Assembly (NCBI GenBank): GCA_025450375.1
Contig: JANWHO010000140.1
Coordinates: forward strand, 1 to 5,410
Source of the DNA: Chloroflexota bacterium
Lineage (GTDB): Bacteria > Chloroflexota > UBA5177 > JANWHV01
Length of the DNA stretch: 5,410 bases
Reading direction: 5' to 3'
Shown in pieces: positions 1 through 5,410 of the stretch. Below the pieces are notes generated by a model that worked only from the letters and a program-made list of their open reading frames with translations, ran no database searches and was not told the origin of the DNA. A program made the position numbers and the translations under genes. Position 1 is the first letter of the stretch. Every line of letters starts with the position of its first letter.

Positions 1-224
1 CGGATGCCAAACTGGATCCGCGCCAGATACCATTTGACCCCGCGCATCAGATCGTCGCTCATTCGGGTCGCCTCGCCCAGGCAGACCAGCAAGACCCCGG
101 TTGCCATCGGATCCAGGGTACCAGCGTGCCCCACTCGGCGCTGGCCGCTCCACCGGCGCACCCGTGCCACCACGTCGTGCGAGGTCCACCCTTTGGGTTT
201 GTCAACCGCGAGGATGCCGTTCAT
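1..224 (-). CDS. truB: tRNA pseudouridine(55) synthase TruB, N-terminal part
   Basis: TruB converts U55 in the T-loop of tRNAs to pseudouridine. Only the first 74 complete codons are in the window; the gene runs off the left edge, and a full TruB is usually about 300 residues. The translation starts MNGILAVDKPKGWTSHDVV, the usual TruB opening. The signature GHAGTLDPMATGVLLVCLG follows at residues 32-50, with the catalytic Asp at about residue 38 in GTLDP. The conserved Tyr after a Lys (KWY, residues 64-66) is also present. The ATG at 224-222 lies 9 nt past the stop of the DHH gene. There is no clear Shine-Dalgarno sequence next to it (the nearest purine run is GGCGGGATAG across the preceding stop), so translational coupling to the upstream gene is likely. 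It is the last operon gene visible; ribF often follows in related operons but cannot be seen here. Confidence 0.96.
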   Translation of the reverse strand, partial: MNGILAVDKPKGWTSHDVVARVRRWSGQRRVGHAGTLDPMATGVLLVCLGEATRMSDDLMRGVKWYLARIQFGI

Positions 225-233
225 GTGAGGGTG

Positions 234-1256
234 CTATCCCGCCTGCCGGGCTCCGAGATACGCCGCCAGCACATCGGCTTGGGCAACCGCGAGGGGAGCG
301 CTGATGTCGCAACCCGCCGCGCGCTGATGGCCGCCGCCGCCGAAGGCTCCCGCGACCACCGTGGCGTCAACCGCGTCGCTGGCCCGCATGCTCAGCCGGT
401 AGGTATCGGAGTCGGTTTCCTTGAACAGCACCGCCAGGTCAACATCCCGGATATTCCGGAGAAACTCCACCAGGCCATCGGCGTCGGTCATGGTTGCACC
501 GGCGCGGGCCAGGGCGTCCCGGCTGACCGTCAGGAAGGTCACCCGTTCGTGGTCATGAAACAGCAGGGTTGGCAGCACCAGGGCCCAGAGACGAGCCGAC
601 GCGGCGCTCCGCGCCAGGAGGAGATCGAAGACGATCCGACTCAGGTTCGCGCCGGCGGCCACCAGTTCGGACGACATGGCCAGGGTTCTGGGGGTCGTGT
701 TGCTATTCTGAAACGAGTGCGTGTCGTTCACGATGCCATACATCAGCGAGGTGGCGAGTGGAAGGTCCAGGGGCACGCCAAGCTCGCGCATCAGATCAAA
801 GACAATCTCGGTGGCCGCCGCGGCCGTGTGATCTACTAAATTGTACCGTGCGTATCGCGTATTGCTGAAATGATGGTCAATATTGAGCGAGTGCACACCG
901 GCGAAGTAGCCGAGTTCGGCCGCCGCGAGGGGGAGCAGCAAGCTGACATCCGACACGTCAATGCTTACCACCAGGTCGGCGGTTACCAGGTCCGGGCCGG
1001 TGCTGATCGCTTCCGAACATGGGACCGCCAACAGATACGGCGGCAGGGGGTCCGGGCACACCATCCGTACGCGCTTTCCCAGCCCCTCAAGGGTCGAGGC
1101 CAGGGCGGTGACGCAGCCGACGGAGTCTCCGTCTGGGTTTCGATGGGTGTACAATACGATGGAATGGGCGGACCGAAGCAGGGCCGCCGCCTCCGCGCGC
1201 GACACCTCGGCGCCGCCCTGACCCGGCGGCGGCCCGCCGTTAGCGCCCATTGCCAT
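234..1256 (-). CDS. DHH/DHHA1 phosphoesterase, NrnA-like (nanoRNase / pAp phosphatase type)
   Basis: This 340-residue protein has the two-domain DHH-DHHA1 architecture and length of NrnA-type enzymes. These use two metal ions to degrade 2-5 nt RNAs, and in some members pAp or linear cyclic-dinucleotide products. Visible motifs are THRNPDGDS (residues 37-45, metal ligands His38, Asp42, Asp44), SIDVSD with Asp100, the DHH triad at 127-129, and GIVNDTHSF with Asp178. GGGGH at 306-310 in the DHHA1 domain binds substrate. All expected ligands are present, so it should be active. Motif IV reads NDTH where many NrnA proteins have TDTG. The first ATG (1256) has GGGGGAG about 7 nt upstream and overlaps the end of rbfA by 17 nt; Met3 at 1250 is an alternative start. 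About 17 Gly/Pro-rich residues precede the fold. The rbfA-DHH-truB order is common in several phyla. Substrate choice cannot be read from the sequence, so no gene symbol is given. Confidence 0.93.
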   Translation of the reverse strand: MAMGANGGPPPGQGGAEVSRAEAAALLRSAHSIVLYTHRNPDGDSVGCVTALASTLEGLGKRVRMVCPDPLPPYLLAVPCSEAISTGPDLVTADLVVSIDVSDVSLLLPLAAAELGYFAGVHSLNIDHHFSNTRYARYNLVDHTAAAATEIVFDLMRELGVPLDLPLATSLMYGIVNDTHSFQNSNTTPRTLAMSSELVAAGANLSRIVFDLLLARSAASARLWALVLPTLLFHDHERVTFLTVSRDALARAGATMTDADGLVEFLRNIRDVDLAVLFKETDSDTYRLSMRASDAVDATVVAGAFGGGGHQRAAGCDISAPLAVAQADVLAAYLGARQAG

Positions 1257-1599
1257 CCACCCGCTCCCCCAGATCGCGGATCAAGGCCAATACATGGTCG
1301 CCCCCCACGATTGCCTTGTCCGCGAGGATATGCAACTCCGGCGTCACCCTCATGCTTAATCGCGAGGCTACCCCTTTGCGGAGGAAGCCGCGGGCCCGCT
1401 GGAGAACCTGGGCCGCTTCCTCCCGGTCCTCCTCGGTCACGGCGCTGATATAGACCTTGGCATGACGCATATCGCCGCTTACCTCGACCCGGGTCACGCT
1501 GGCCATGTGGATGCGAGGGTCGCGTAACTCAAACTGCATCATCTCACTGACGATACGTTGGATCTCGTGACTCAATCGCTCCTGGCGATAGTGGGCCAT
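1240..1599 (-). CDS. rbfA: 30S ribosome-binding factor RbfA
   Basis: RbfA is a small KH-fold protein that binds the 30S subunit during late maturation of the 16S rRNA 5' end and helps cold growth. The 119-residue product has the normal length. It has the family landmarks: an N-terminal helix with ERLSHEIQRIVSEMM (residues 7-21), DPRI (27-30), VTRVEVSGDMRHAKVYIS (35-52), and RVTPELHILAD (84-94) near the end of the KH fold. Its ATG lies only 2 nt after the infB stop (TGAGGATG), so translation is probably coupled to infB, which is the usual neighbour. The 3' end overlaps the start of the DHH gene by 17 nt in a different frame. No truncation or odd composition is seen. Confidence 0.96.
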   Translation of the reverse strand: MAHYRQERLSHEIQRIVSEMMQFELRDPRIHMASVTRVEVSGDMRHAKVYISAVTEEDREEAAQVLQRARGFLRKGVASRLSMRVTPELHILADKAIVGGDHVLALIRDLGERVDGNGR

Positions 1600-1601
1600 C
1601 C

Positions 1602-3518
1602 TCAGGCGACCTTTTCCCGCGTCCAGGTTTCGACGATGTCTCCCACCGCGAAGTCATTATACGACTCAACCATGATCCCGCACTCAAAGCCGGTGGCAAC
1701 CTCGCGCGCGTCCTCGCGTCCGCGGCGAAGCGAACCGACTTTCCCTTCGTGGACCACCTTGCCGTCGCGGATCACCCGCACCTGATCGCCGCGATGAATA
1801 GTCCCATCCACCACTCTCGACCCGGCGGCTTTTTCCGTTTTCGAGGTCGCGAACACCTGAAGCACCTCGGCGTGGCCGGTAACGACTTCCGTGAATACCG
1901 GATCAAGCATGCCACGGAGGGCGGCCTCGATATCCTCGGTCAACTTGTAGATAATGTCGTAGAAGCGAATGTCCACATCGGAAACATCCGCCGCCCGCCG
2001 CGCCGAGGGGTCCAGTTTGACATTGAAGCCGACCACCAGGGCTCGCGAGGCGGACGCCAGTTGGATATCCGACTCGGTGACGGCGCCGGTATCGGCGAGC
2101 AACACCCTGACCGTGACCGCGTCCGTACTGAGCCGCTGTAAAGCACCCGTTACCGCCTCAATGGAGCCTTTCACATCGCCCTTCAGGACGATATTCAGAT
2201 CCTTCATCTGGCCGGCCTGGATAAAGCTCGACAGGTCGGCAAGCCCCAGCTTCTTGGTCGGCTGCAAGGACTCGACCCGCCGCTCCCGGATCCGCTCTTG
2301 GGAGAGGCTGCGGGCGAACCGCTCGTCGCCAAATACTTGCAAGGTATCACCGGCCGCCGGAACCTCCAGCAAGCCCAGGATCTCCACCGGGGTCGAGGGG
2401 GCCGCCGACTTGATCGGCTTCCCACGATCGTTGTACATGGCGCGGATCTTCCCGAACGCGCTGCCGACCACCACGGTCTCGCCGAGCCTCAAGGTACCGG
2501 CGCGAATCAGCACCGTACACATGGGGCCCTTCATCCGGTCGAGACGCGCCTCGACTACGGCGCCGATCGCCGGACGGTCCGGATTTGCCTTGAGATCTTG
2601 GATCTCGGTCACCAGCAGAATCATGTCGAGCAACTCGTCCAGATGCAGGCGCTTCTTGGCCGACACCTCGACGCTCACCACGTCGCCGCCATACTGCTCG
2701 ACCTGTACTCCAACCTCGGACAATTCCTGCTTGACATGCTCGGGATTGGCTCCGGGGGCGTCGATTTTGTTGATCGCCACCACGATCGGCACGTTGGCCG
2801 CCCGCGCATGGGCGATGGCCTCGCGGGTTTGCGGCATCACCCCATCGTCGGCCGCGACCACGATAATTACCAGATCCGTGACCTGCGCGCCGCGGGCGCG
2901 CATCTGGGTGAACGCCTGGTGTCCCGGCGTATCAAGGAAGGTGATTTTCCGCCCGTTTTTCTCCACCTGATAGGCGCCAATGTGCTGGGTGATGCCGCCC
3001 GCCTCGCCGCCCGCGACGTTGGTCTGGCGAATCGCGTCCAGCAGGGTCGTCTTCCCATGGTCGACGTGGCCCATGATCGTGACCACCGGAGGGCGCGGCT
3101 GCAGTTTGGCCGGGTCTTCCTCGACGATCGGCGCCCCGGCCACCTCCTCCGGCTGATCTTGACTCTCCGCCGCTTGCAACTTTTGCTCGGAGGCGTCGAT
3201 CCCCATCTCCGTCGCCACGATGGCGGCGGTATCAAAGTCGATCTCCTGGTTGATCGTCGCCATCATGCCGTTTTTGATCAGGAGCTTCATCACCTGCACG
3301 GGCTCAACCAGCAGTACTTCGGCCAACTCCTTGACCGTCATCACACTGGGAAGCTCTACCGACGACGGCTTTGCCGCCTCGACCTTGGTCTCTACCGGCG
3401 CCACGACCGGACCCGGGCCGCGCCCGCCCCCGCGACCCGTGGGCCGTCCGCCCGGTCCTCGTCCACCTGGTCTTCTTGCTCCGCCCCTACCGGGGCTATT
3501 TGGTCTCGGTCCCGCCAT
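1602..3518 (-). CDS. infB: Translation initiation factor IF-2
   Basis: IF-2 is the GTPase that places fMet-tRNA on the 30S subunit and promotes 50S joining. The 638-residue product is short compared with about 890 in E. coli, because the region before the GTPase is brief. Residues 1-38 are an Arg/Gly/Pro-rich disordered tail. Residues about 55-105 are a single IF2-N domain ([11 protein letters not shown]...). A linker of about 35 residues follows. The G domain has all motifs: G1 GHVDHGKT (150-157), G2 [10 protein letters not shown] (172-181), G3 DTPGH (196-200), G4 NKID (250-253), and G5 SAK (286-288). Domains II-IV continue to the end, including [16 protein letters not shown] and GHAEVLQVF segments. 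The ATG at 3518 has GGAG six nt upstream and lies inside the last codons of ylxR (23 nt overlap). Only 2 nt separate its stop from rbfA. The gene is intact with normal motifs. Confidence 0.98.
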   Translation of the reverse strand: MAGPRPNSPGRGGARRPGGRGPGGRPTGRGGGRGPGPVVAPVETKVEAAKPSSVELPSVMTVKELAEVLLVEPVQVMKLLIKNGMMATINQEIDFDTAAIVATEMGIDASEQKLQAAESQDQPEEVAGAPIVEEDPAKLQPRPPVVTIMGHVDHGKTTLLDAIRQTNVAGGEAGGITQHIGAYQVEKNGRKITFLDTPGHQAFTQMRARGAQVTDLVIIVVAADDGVMPQTREAIAHARAANVPIVVAINKIDAPGANPEHVKQELSEVGVQVEQYGGDVVSVEVSAKKRLHLDELLDMILLVTEIQDLKANPDRPAIGAVVEARLDRMKGPMCTVLIRAGTLRLGETVVVGSAFGKIRAMYNDRGKPIKSAAPSTPVEILGLLEVPAAGDTLQVFGDERFARSLSQERIRERRVESLQPTKKLGLADLSSFIQAGQMKDLNIVLKGDVKGSIEAVTGALQRLSTDAVTVRVLLADTGAVTESDIQLASASRALVVGFNVKLDPSARRAADVSDVDIRFYDIIYKLTEDIEAALRGMLDPVFTEVVTGHAEVLQVFATSKTEKAAGSRVVDGTIHRGDQVRVIRDGKVVHEGKVGSLRRGREDAREVATGFECGIMVESYNDFAVGDIVETWTREKVA

Positions 3519-3864
3519 GAATTTCTCCGTCCCCTAAGTTCTCTCGTAGCGCTACTGGTAATCGTTCCGCGTATGCGTCCAATGCCGCCCATGCCTCGGC
3601 GCCGACCGGCACCGCCAGGGCTTGATCCAGACTCTTCCGAGTCCGGGCCAGCCGCCAGCATACCTGAGCCGGACAGAGATACGCACCCCGTCCGGCCCGC
3701 TTTCCTGTTTTGTCTACCTCAACCGTTCCCTCTGCCGTCCGCACCAAGCGCACCAAGTGGCGCTTGGGCCGGGAGACTCGACAGGCAACGCAGGTCCGCT
3801 CCGGGAGTGGCCGCGGCGCGCGCGCCTTGGTTTTCTTGATCGGCGCGGTCGCCTTTTCCGCCAT
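3496..3864 (-). CDS. ylxR: YlxR/RnpM family RNA-binding protein
   Basis: This is a 122-residue member of the YlxR family (DUF448), found between nusA and infB in many bacteria. The Bacillus subtilis member, renamed RnpM, has been reported to bind and modulate RNase P RNA. A nucleoid or transcription-regulator role has also been proposed for the family. Visible hallmarks are RTCVACRVSRPKRHLVRLVR (residues 23-42) and GRGAYLCP (58-65), with Cys at 25, 28, 64 and 69. The core is preceded by a Lys/Arg/Pro-rich tail of about 20 residues and followed by a helical tail, making it somewhat longer than the roughly 90-residue minimal family member. The ATG lies 5 nt after the nusA stop, with AAGGGA in the nusA end as ribosome-binding site. 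The last 23 nt overlap infB. The ylxQ (L7Ae-like) gene that often follows ylxR is absent. Confidence 0.92.
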   Translation of the reverse strand: MAEKATAPIKKTKARAPRPLPERTCVACRVSRPKRHLVRLVRTAEGTVEVDKTGKRAGRGAYLCPAQVCWRLARTRKSLDQALAVPVGAEAWAALDAYAERLPVALRENLGDGEIHGGTETK

Positions 3865-3869
3865 ATGCG

Positions 3870-4961
3870 CTATCCCTTCTCGGCGGCATGCGCGCCCGCT
3901 GGCTGCCCGGCCGGCCCGCTGACCGGCTGATCGGAAGGCTTCTTTATGTCGATTCGCCAGCCGGTCAGGCGGGCCGCCAGGCGGGCATTTTGCCCGTCCT
4001 TCCCGATCGCCAGGGAAAGCTCCCGTTCCGGAACCACTACCACGGCGCTCTTGGCCGCTTCATCCACGCTGACCTTGAGGACGGTAGCCGGCCTCAAGGC
4101 GTTGGCGACGAAGGTAGCGGGGTCGGGGTGCCACTGGGCCACGTCTATTTTTTCTCCGTTCAGTTCGTTGACCACGTTCTGAATCCGCACTCCGCGCTGA
4201 CCAACACAAGCGCCAACCGGGTCCACTCCGTCCACCCGCGCCGCCACCGCGACCTTGGTCCGGACCCCCGGATCGCGAGCGATCGCCTTAATTTCCACCA
4301 CCCCGGTGAAGATTTCCGGCACCTCAAGCTCGAAAAGGCGCTTCACGAGGTTCCGATTGGTGCGCGACACCGTCACTTCCAGGCCGCGTTGGCCCTTGTT
4401 GACCTGGGTCATGTACACCTTCATCCGCTGGCCAACCCGATAGTGTTCGCCAGGCGCCTGTTCCTGCGGGGGCAGGACCGCCTCCACCTTGCCAAGGTCC
4501 AGAATCACGCCCTTGCCCGGCTCGATACGCTGCACCACTCCGGGATGCAGGTCATTTTCCCGCCCGATCAACTCGGCGTACAGGGTATCCCGCTCCGCCT
4601 CGCTGATCCGCTGCATGATCACCTGGCGCGCGGTCTGCGCGGCGATCCGGCCAAAGTCTTGTGGTTTCTCGATCTCCACCTCGACGATGTCGCCAAGTTT
4701 TGAGGTTCGCGGTAGTTCCTGTGCATCCTTGAGGGAAATCTCAACCCGCGTATCCTCGGCGTCGATCACCACCCGCTTCTCGGCGAAAATGCGGAACTCC
4801 CCCGTATGCTCGTTGAGCCGAACATGCACCTCCGGAACCGAACCGAGATTGCGCTTGTAAGTCGCGGTGAGGGCGGACTCGATAGCCTGAATCACGATAT
4901 CCTTCGCCAGGTGCTTCTCATCAGTGATTTGCAGGATCGCCGTGAGGAAGTCGTTCTTCAT
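3870..4961 (-). CDS. nusA: Transcription termination/antitermination factor NusA
   Basis: NusA binds RNA polymerase near the RNA exit channel, where it increases pausing and intrinsic termination and takes part in antitermination. The 363-residue product is complete and close in size to the short Bacillus-type NusA (about 370). The N-terminal polymerase-binding domain spans about 1-125, opening MKNDFLTAILQITDEKHL. The S1 domain is about 135-200, ending in the typical VTVSRTNRNLVKRLFELEVP segment. KH1 follows with GQRG (254-257) in VGQRGVRIQNVVNEL, and KH2 with GKDG (320-323) in AIGKDGQNARLAARL. A disordered tail of about 20 residues ends the protein; the acidic repeats of proteobacterial NusA are missing. 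The ATG at 4961 matches the family start, and a weak GGAA-type ribosome-binding site sits about 7 nt upstream. It is the first recognisable gene of the operon, with no rimP before it and a long structured leader instead. Confidence 0.97.
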   Translation of the reverse strand: MKNDFLTAILQITDEKHLAKDIVIQAIESALTATYKRNLGSVPEVHVRLNEHTGEFRIFAEKRVVIDAEDTRVEISLKDAQELPRTSKLGDIVEVEIEKPQDFGRIAAQTARQVIMQRISEAERDTLYAELIGRENDLHPGVVQRIEPGKGVILDLGKVEAVLPPQEQAPGEHYRVGQRMKVYMTQVNKGQRGLEVTVSRTNRNLVKRLFELEVPEIFTGVVEIKAIARDPGVRTKVAVAARVDGVDPVGACVGQRGVRIQNVVNELNGEKIDVAQWHPDPATFVANALRPATVLKVSVDEAAKSAVVVVPERELSLAIGKDGQNARLAARLTGWRIDIKKPSDQPVSGPAGQPAGAHAAEKG

Positions 4962-5025
4962 CGTATTTTCCGTTCCCAGGCTATGTGATCCGCACTACCC
5001 TCGCCTGCGTTTTGTCTTGAAGATA

Positions 5026-5056
5026 AGAAGAAGTGGGCTTGCGGCCCACTTCTTCT
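5026..5056 (-). repeat. Perfect 13-bp hairpin in the nusA leader, possible weak terminator
   Basis: Bases 5026-5038 and 5044-5056 are perfect inverted complements (arm AGAAGAAGTGGGC on the minus strand), with a 5-nt loop (CGCAA on the minus strand). On the minus strand the stem's 3' arm ends in ACTTCTTCT and continues TATCTTC, giving a pyrimidine-rich but interrupted tail. It lies about 64 nt before the nusA ATG. The length of the perfect pairing makes chance unlikely. Whether it terminates transcription, stabilises the mRNA or controls an upstream start is not decided by the sequence. In the plus direction the tail (CGTACTCC) is not terminator-like. Confidence 0.6.
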
Positions 5057-5149
5057 CGTACTCCTTCTGACGTTGCACATGCCCAATACGGGCCAGCCCT
5101 CTCGGGTCATCAACGTTGGGCGGATTCTTCCCCTAAGCGTGTCTCACAT

Positions 5150-5185
5150 CAGACAAGAAAAGCCCCGGGCGGCAGCGCGGGAGCC
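5150..5185 (-). terminator. Candidate intrinsic terminator / attenuator in the nusA leader
   Basis: On the minus strand, GGCTCC (5185-5180) pairs with GGGGCT (5166-5161) including two G-T wobbles. An inner GCG/CGC extension with one mismatch and one bulge closes a 4-nt loop. The stem is followed directly by TTTCTTGTCTG, so the tract with the last stem base is TTTTCTTGT, interrupted by C and G. The hairpin starts about 50 nt after the predicted start site of the nusA transcript. No gene lies between it and that promoter, so if it is functional it would act as a leader attenuator, not an end-of-gene terminator. Confidence 0.4.
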
Positions 5186-5238
5186 ATCCATGTCGCACGT
5201 CACCGCGAACCTCATCCGCTCGGTATTGCCTCTTCGAA

Positions 5239-5267
5239 AGTCTACTGTGTAGCCACCCACCTGTCAA
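5239..5267 (-). promoter_or_regulatory. Predicted sigma-70-type promoter of the nusA operon
   Basis: On the minus strand a perfect -35 TTGACA (5267-5262) is followed after exactly 17 nt by TAGACT (5244-5239), which matches the TATAAT consensus at four of six positions including the key A at position 2 and final T. The start would be near 5232. It points toward nusA, the only gene downstream on this strand, 270 nt away. An additional promoter nearer nusA is not excluded, but I saw none as good. Confidence 0.6.
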
Positions 5268-5278
5268 CCGGGTGGTGG
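5253..5278. repeat. Imperfect dyad over the nusA-side -35 element
   Basis: CCACC-C-ACC (5253-5261) is the inverted complement of GGTGGTGG (5271-5278) apart from one extra C, with a centre of about nine bases that contains the minus-strand -35 TTGACA. The 8-bp arms and the position over a promoter element are operator-like. GC-rich sequence makes such dyads fairly common, so a regulatory role is only a possibility. Confidence 0.35.
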
Positions 5279-5295
5279 ATTTATGTAAAGCACGA

Positions 5296-5324
5296 TTGAC
5301 ACGTTGGTCGCCGGGCCCTATACT
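5296..5324 (+). promoter_or_regulatory. Promoter of the tRNA-Leu gene
   Basis: A perfect -35 TTGACA (5296-5301) and a -10 TATACT (5319-5324, five of six consensus bases) are separated by exactly 17 nt. The start would fall near 5331, about 5 nt before the first tRNA base, leaving a very short 5' leader for RNase P to remove. An A/T-rich patch (ATTTATGTAAAG, 5279-5290) sits just upstream of the -35, where an UP element would be. Spacing and target agree well, so this is a strong call. Confidence 0.82.
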
Positions 5325-5335
5325 GCCAAGAGCAT

Positions 5336-5410
5336 GCCGAGGTGGCGGAACTGGCAGACGCACTAGCTTGAGGGGCTAGCGAGCATTACGCTCATAGGGG
5401 TTCGAGTCCC
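5336..5410 (+). tRNA. tRNA-Leu (anticodon GAG), 3' end outside the window
   Basis: The sequence folds as a class II tRNA. The acceptor 5' strand is GCCGAGG (5336-5342), followed by a D-arm with the GG pair in its loop. The anticodon stem is CTAGC/GCTAG (5363-5367 and 5375-5379) around the loop TTGAGGG, placing anticodon GAG at 5370-5372 (reads CUC and CUU). A long variable arm GAGC-ATTAC-GCTC spans 5381-5393, as expected for leucine tRNA. The T-loop TTCGAGT is at 5401-5407. The window ends within the T-stem, so the last 10 or so bases, including the acceptor 3' strand and any encoded CCA, are not seen. It is divergent from the nusA operon. Confidence 0.97.

Larger units (their letters stand above)
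4962..5232 (-). other. Predicted 5' leader of the nusA operon
   Basis: This is the stretch between the predicted transcription start (about 7 nt past the -10 at 5239-5244) and the nusA ATG, roughly 270 nt. No recognisable protein gene is present, and no RimP-like translation appears in any frame I followed. It holds two hairpins (5161-5185 and 5026-5056), each followed on the minus strand by a T-containing stretch, and an AAGGAG sequence at 5061-5066 that belongs to no known gene. A long structured leader in front of nusA suggests attenuation, but this is inference: the start site is predicted only from promoter hexamers. Confidence 0.45.

Noticed and set aside
126..1448. Plus-strand frames of 237 and 192 codons (126-839 and 870-1448)
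   Set aside because: Both are reverse-strand shadows of the truB, DHH and rbfA genes, with no recognisable domain or convincing start.
1969..2970. Plus-strand open frame of 333 codons opposite the infB middle
   Set aside because: It is antisense to the IF-2 G domain and domains II-III. The Ser/Thr/Arg-rich low-complexity translation has no motif.
2298..3839. Plus-strand open frame of 513 codons opposite infB and ylxR
   Set aside because: It lies antisense to infB and ylxR, whose domains are unmistakable. The translation is rich in His, Arg, Asp and Leu with no domain, as expected for the reverse of GC-rich codons.
3888..4703. Plus-strand open frame of 271 codons opposite nusA
   Set aside because: It is fully antisense to the S1 and KH domains of NusA. 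The His/Arg/Leu-rich translation looks like a shadow.
5026..5056. The 13-bp hairpin as a plus-strand terminator
   Set aside because: There is no plus-strand gene upstream to end, and the plus-strand sequence after the stem lacks a T-run.
5033..5299. Plus-strand frame of 88 codons in the intergenic region
   Set aside because: It runs through the hairpins and the nusA promoter into the tRNA -35, and shows no domain. It has no promoter of its own that I can see.
4962..5335. Possible decayed rimP in the space before nusA
   Set aside because: No stretch of any frame I translated resembles RimP, and the region is accounted for by promoters, hairpins and leader.
5133..5363. Minus-strand frame of 76 codons
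   Set aside because: Its start is antisense to the tRNA-Leu gene, and it crosses both promoters, so it would not be on the predicted nusA transcript.
1..5410. Mobile elements, CRISPR arrays, phage or defence genes
   Set aside because: No regularly spaced repeats, transposase-like motifs, integrase or terminal inverted repeats were seen. The tRNA-Leu could be an integration site, but its 3' end is outside the window.

Overview
The window is core chromosome of a GC-rich bacterium. The short NusA has no acidic C-terminal repeats. IF-2 is compact, with an Arg/Gly/Pro-rich start and one IF2-N domain containing the segment [20 protein letters not shown]. Together with the gene order, these features point most to Chloroflexota. 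This placement is inferred from remembered family features, not from a search, and I hold it at moderate confidence. No mobile, phage, CRISPR or defence genes are visible.

Layout: six minus-strand genes, reading from right to left, form one tight transcription/translation operon. They are nusA (4961-3870), ylxR/rnpM (3864-3496), infB (3518-1602), rbfA (1599-1240), a DHH/DHHA1 phosphoesterase of the NrnA type (1256-234), and the first quarter of truB (224 to beyond base 1). Gaps are 2 to 9 nt, and two junctions overlap (ylxR/infB by 23 nt, rbfA/DHH by 17 nt). The right end carries a divergent plus-strand tRNA-Leu(GAG) gene, cut by the window edge before its 3' end, with a near-consensus sigma-70-type promoter.

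The 374 bp between nusA and the tRNA hold no convincing protein gene. They hold back-to-back promoters (tRNA -35 at 5296-5301, nusA-side -35 at 5262-5267), a dyad over the nusA-side -35, and a predicted leader of about 270 nt in front of nusA. That leader has two hairpins, each followed by an interrupted T-rich stretch.

The genes act together. NusA controls RNA polymerase pausing and termination. YlxR/RnpM is an RNA-binding regulator, IF-2 starts translation and RbfA matures the 30S subunit. The DHH enzyme probably degrades nanoRNA or a cyclic-dinucleotide product, and TruB makes pseudouridine 55 in tRNA. The genes themselves are ordinary. The part most worth a second look is the nusA leader, which could be an autoregulatory attenuator. 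The usual operon members rimP (before nusA) and ylxQ (between ylxR and infB) are absent here.
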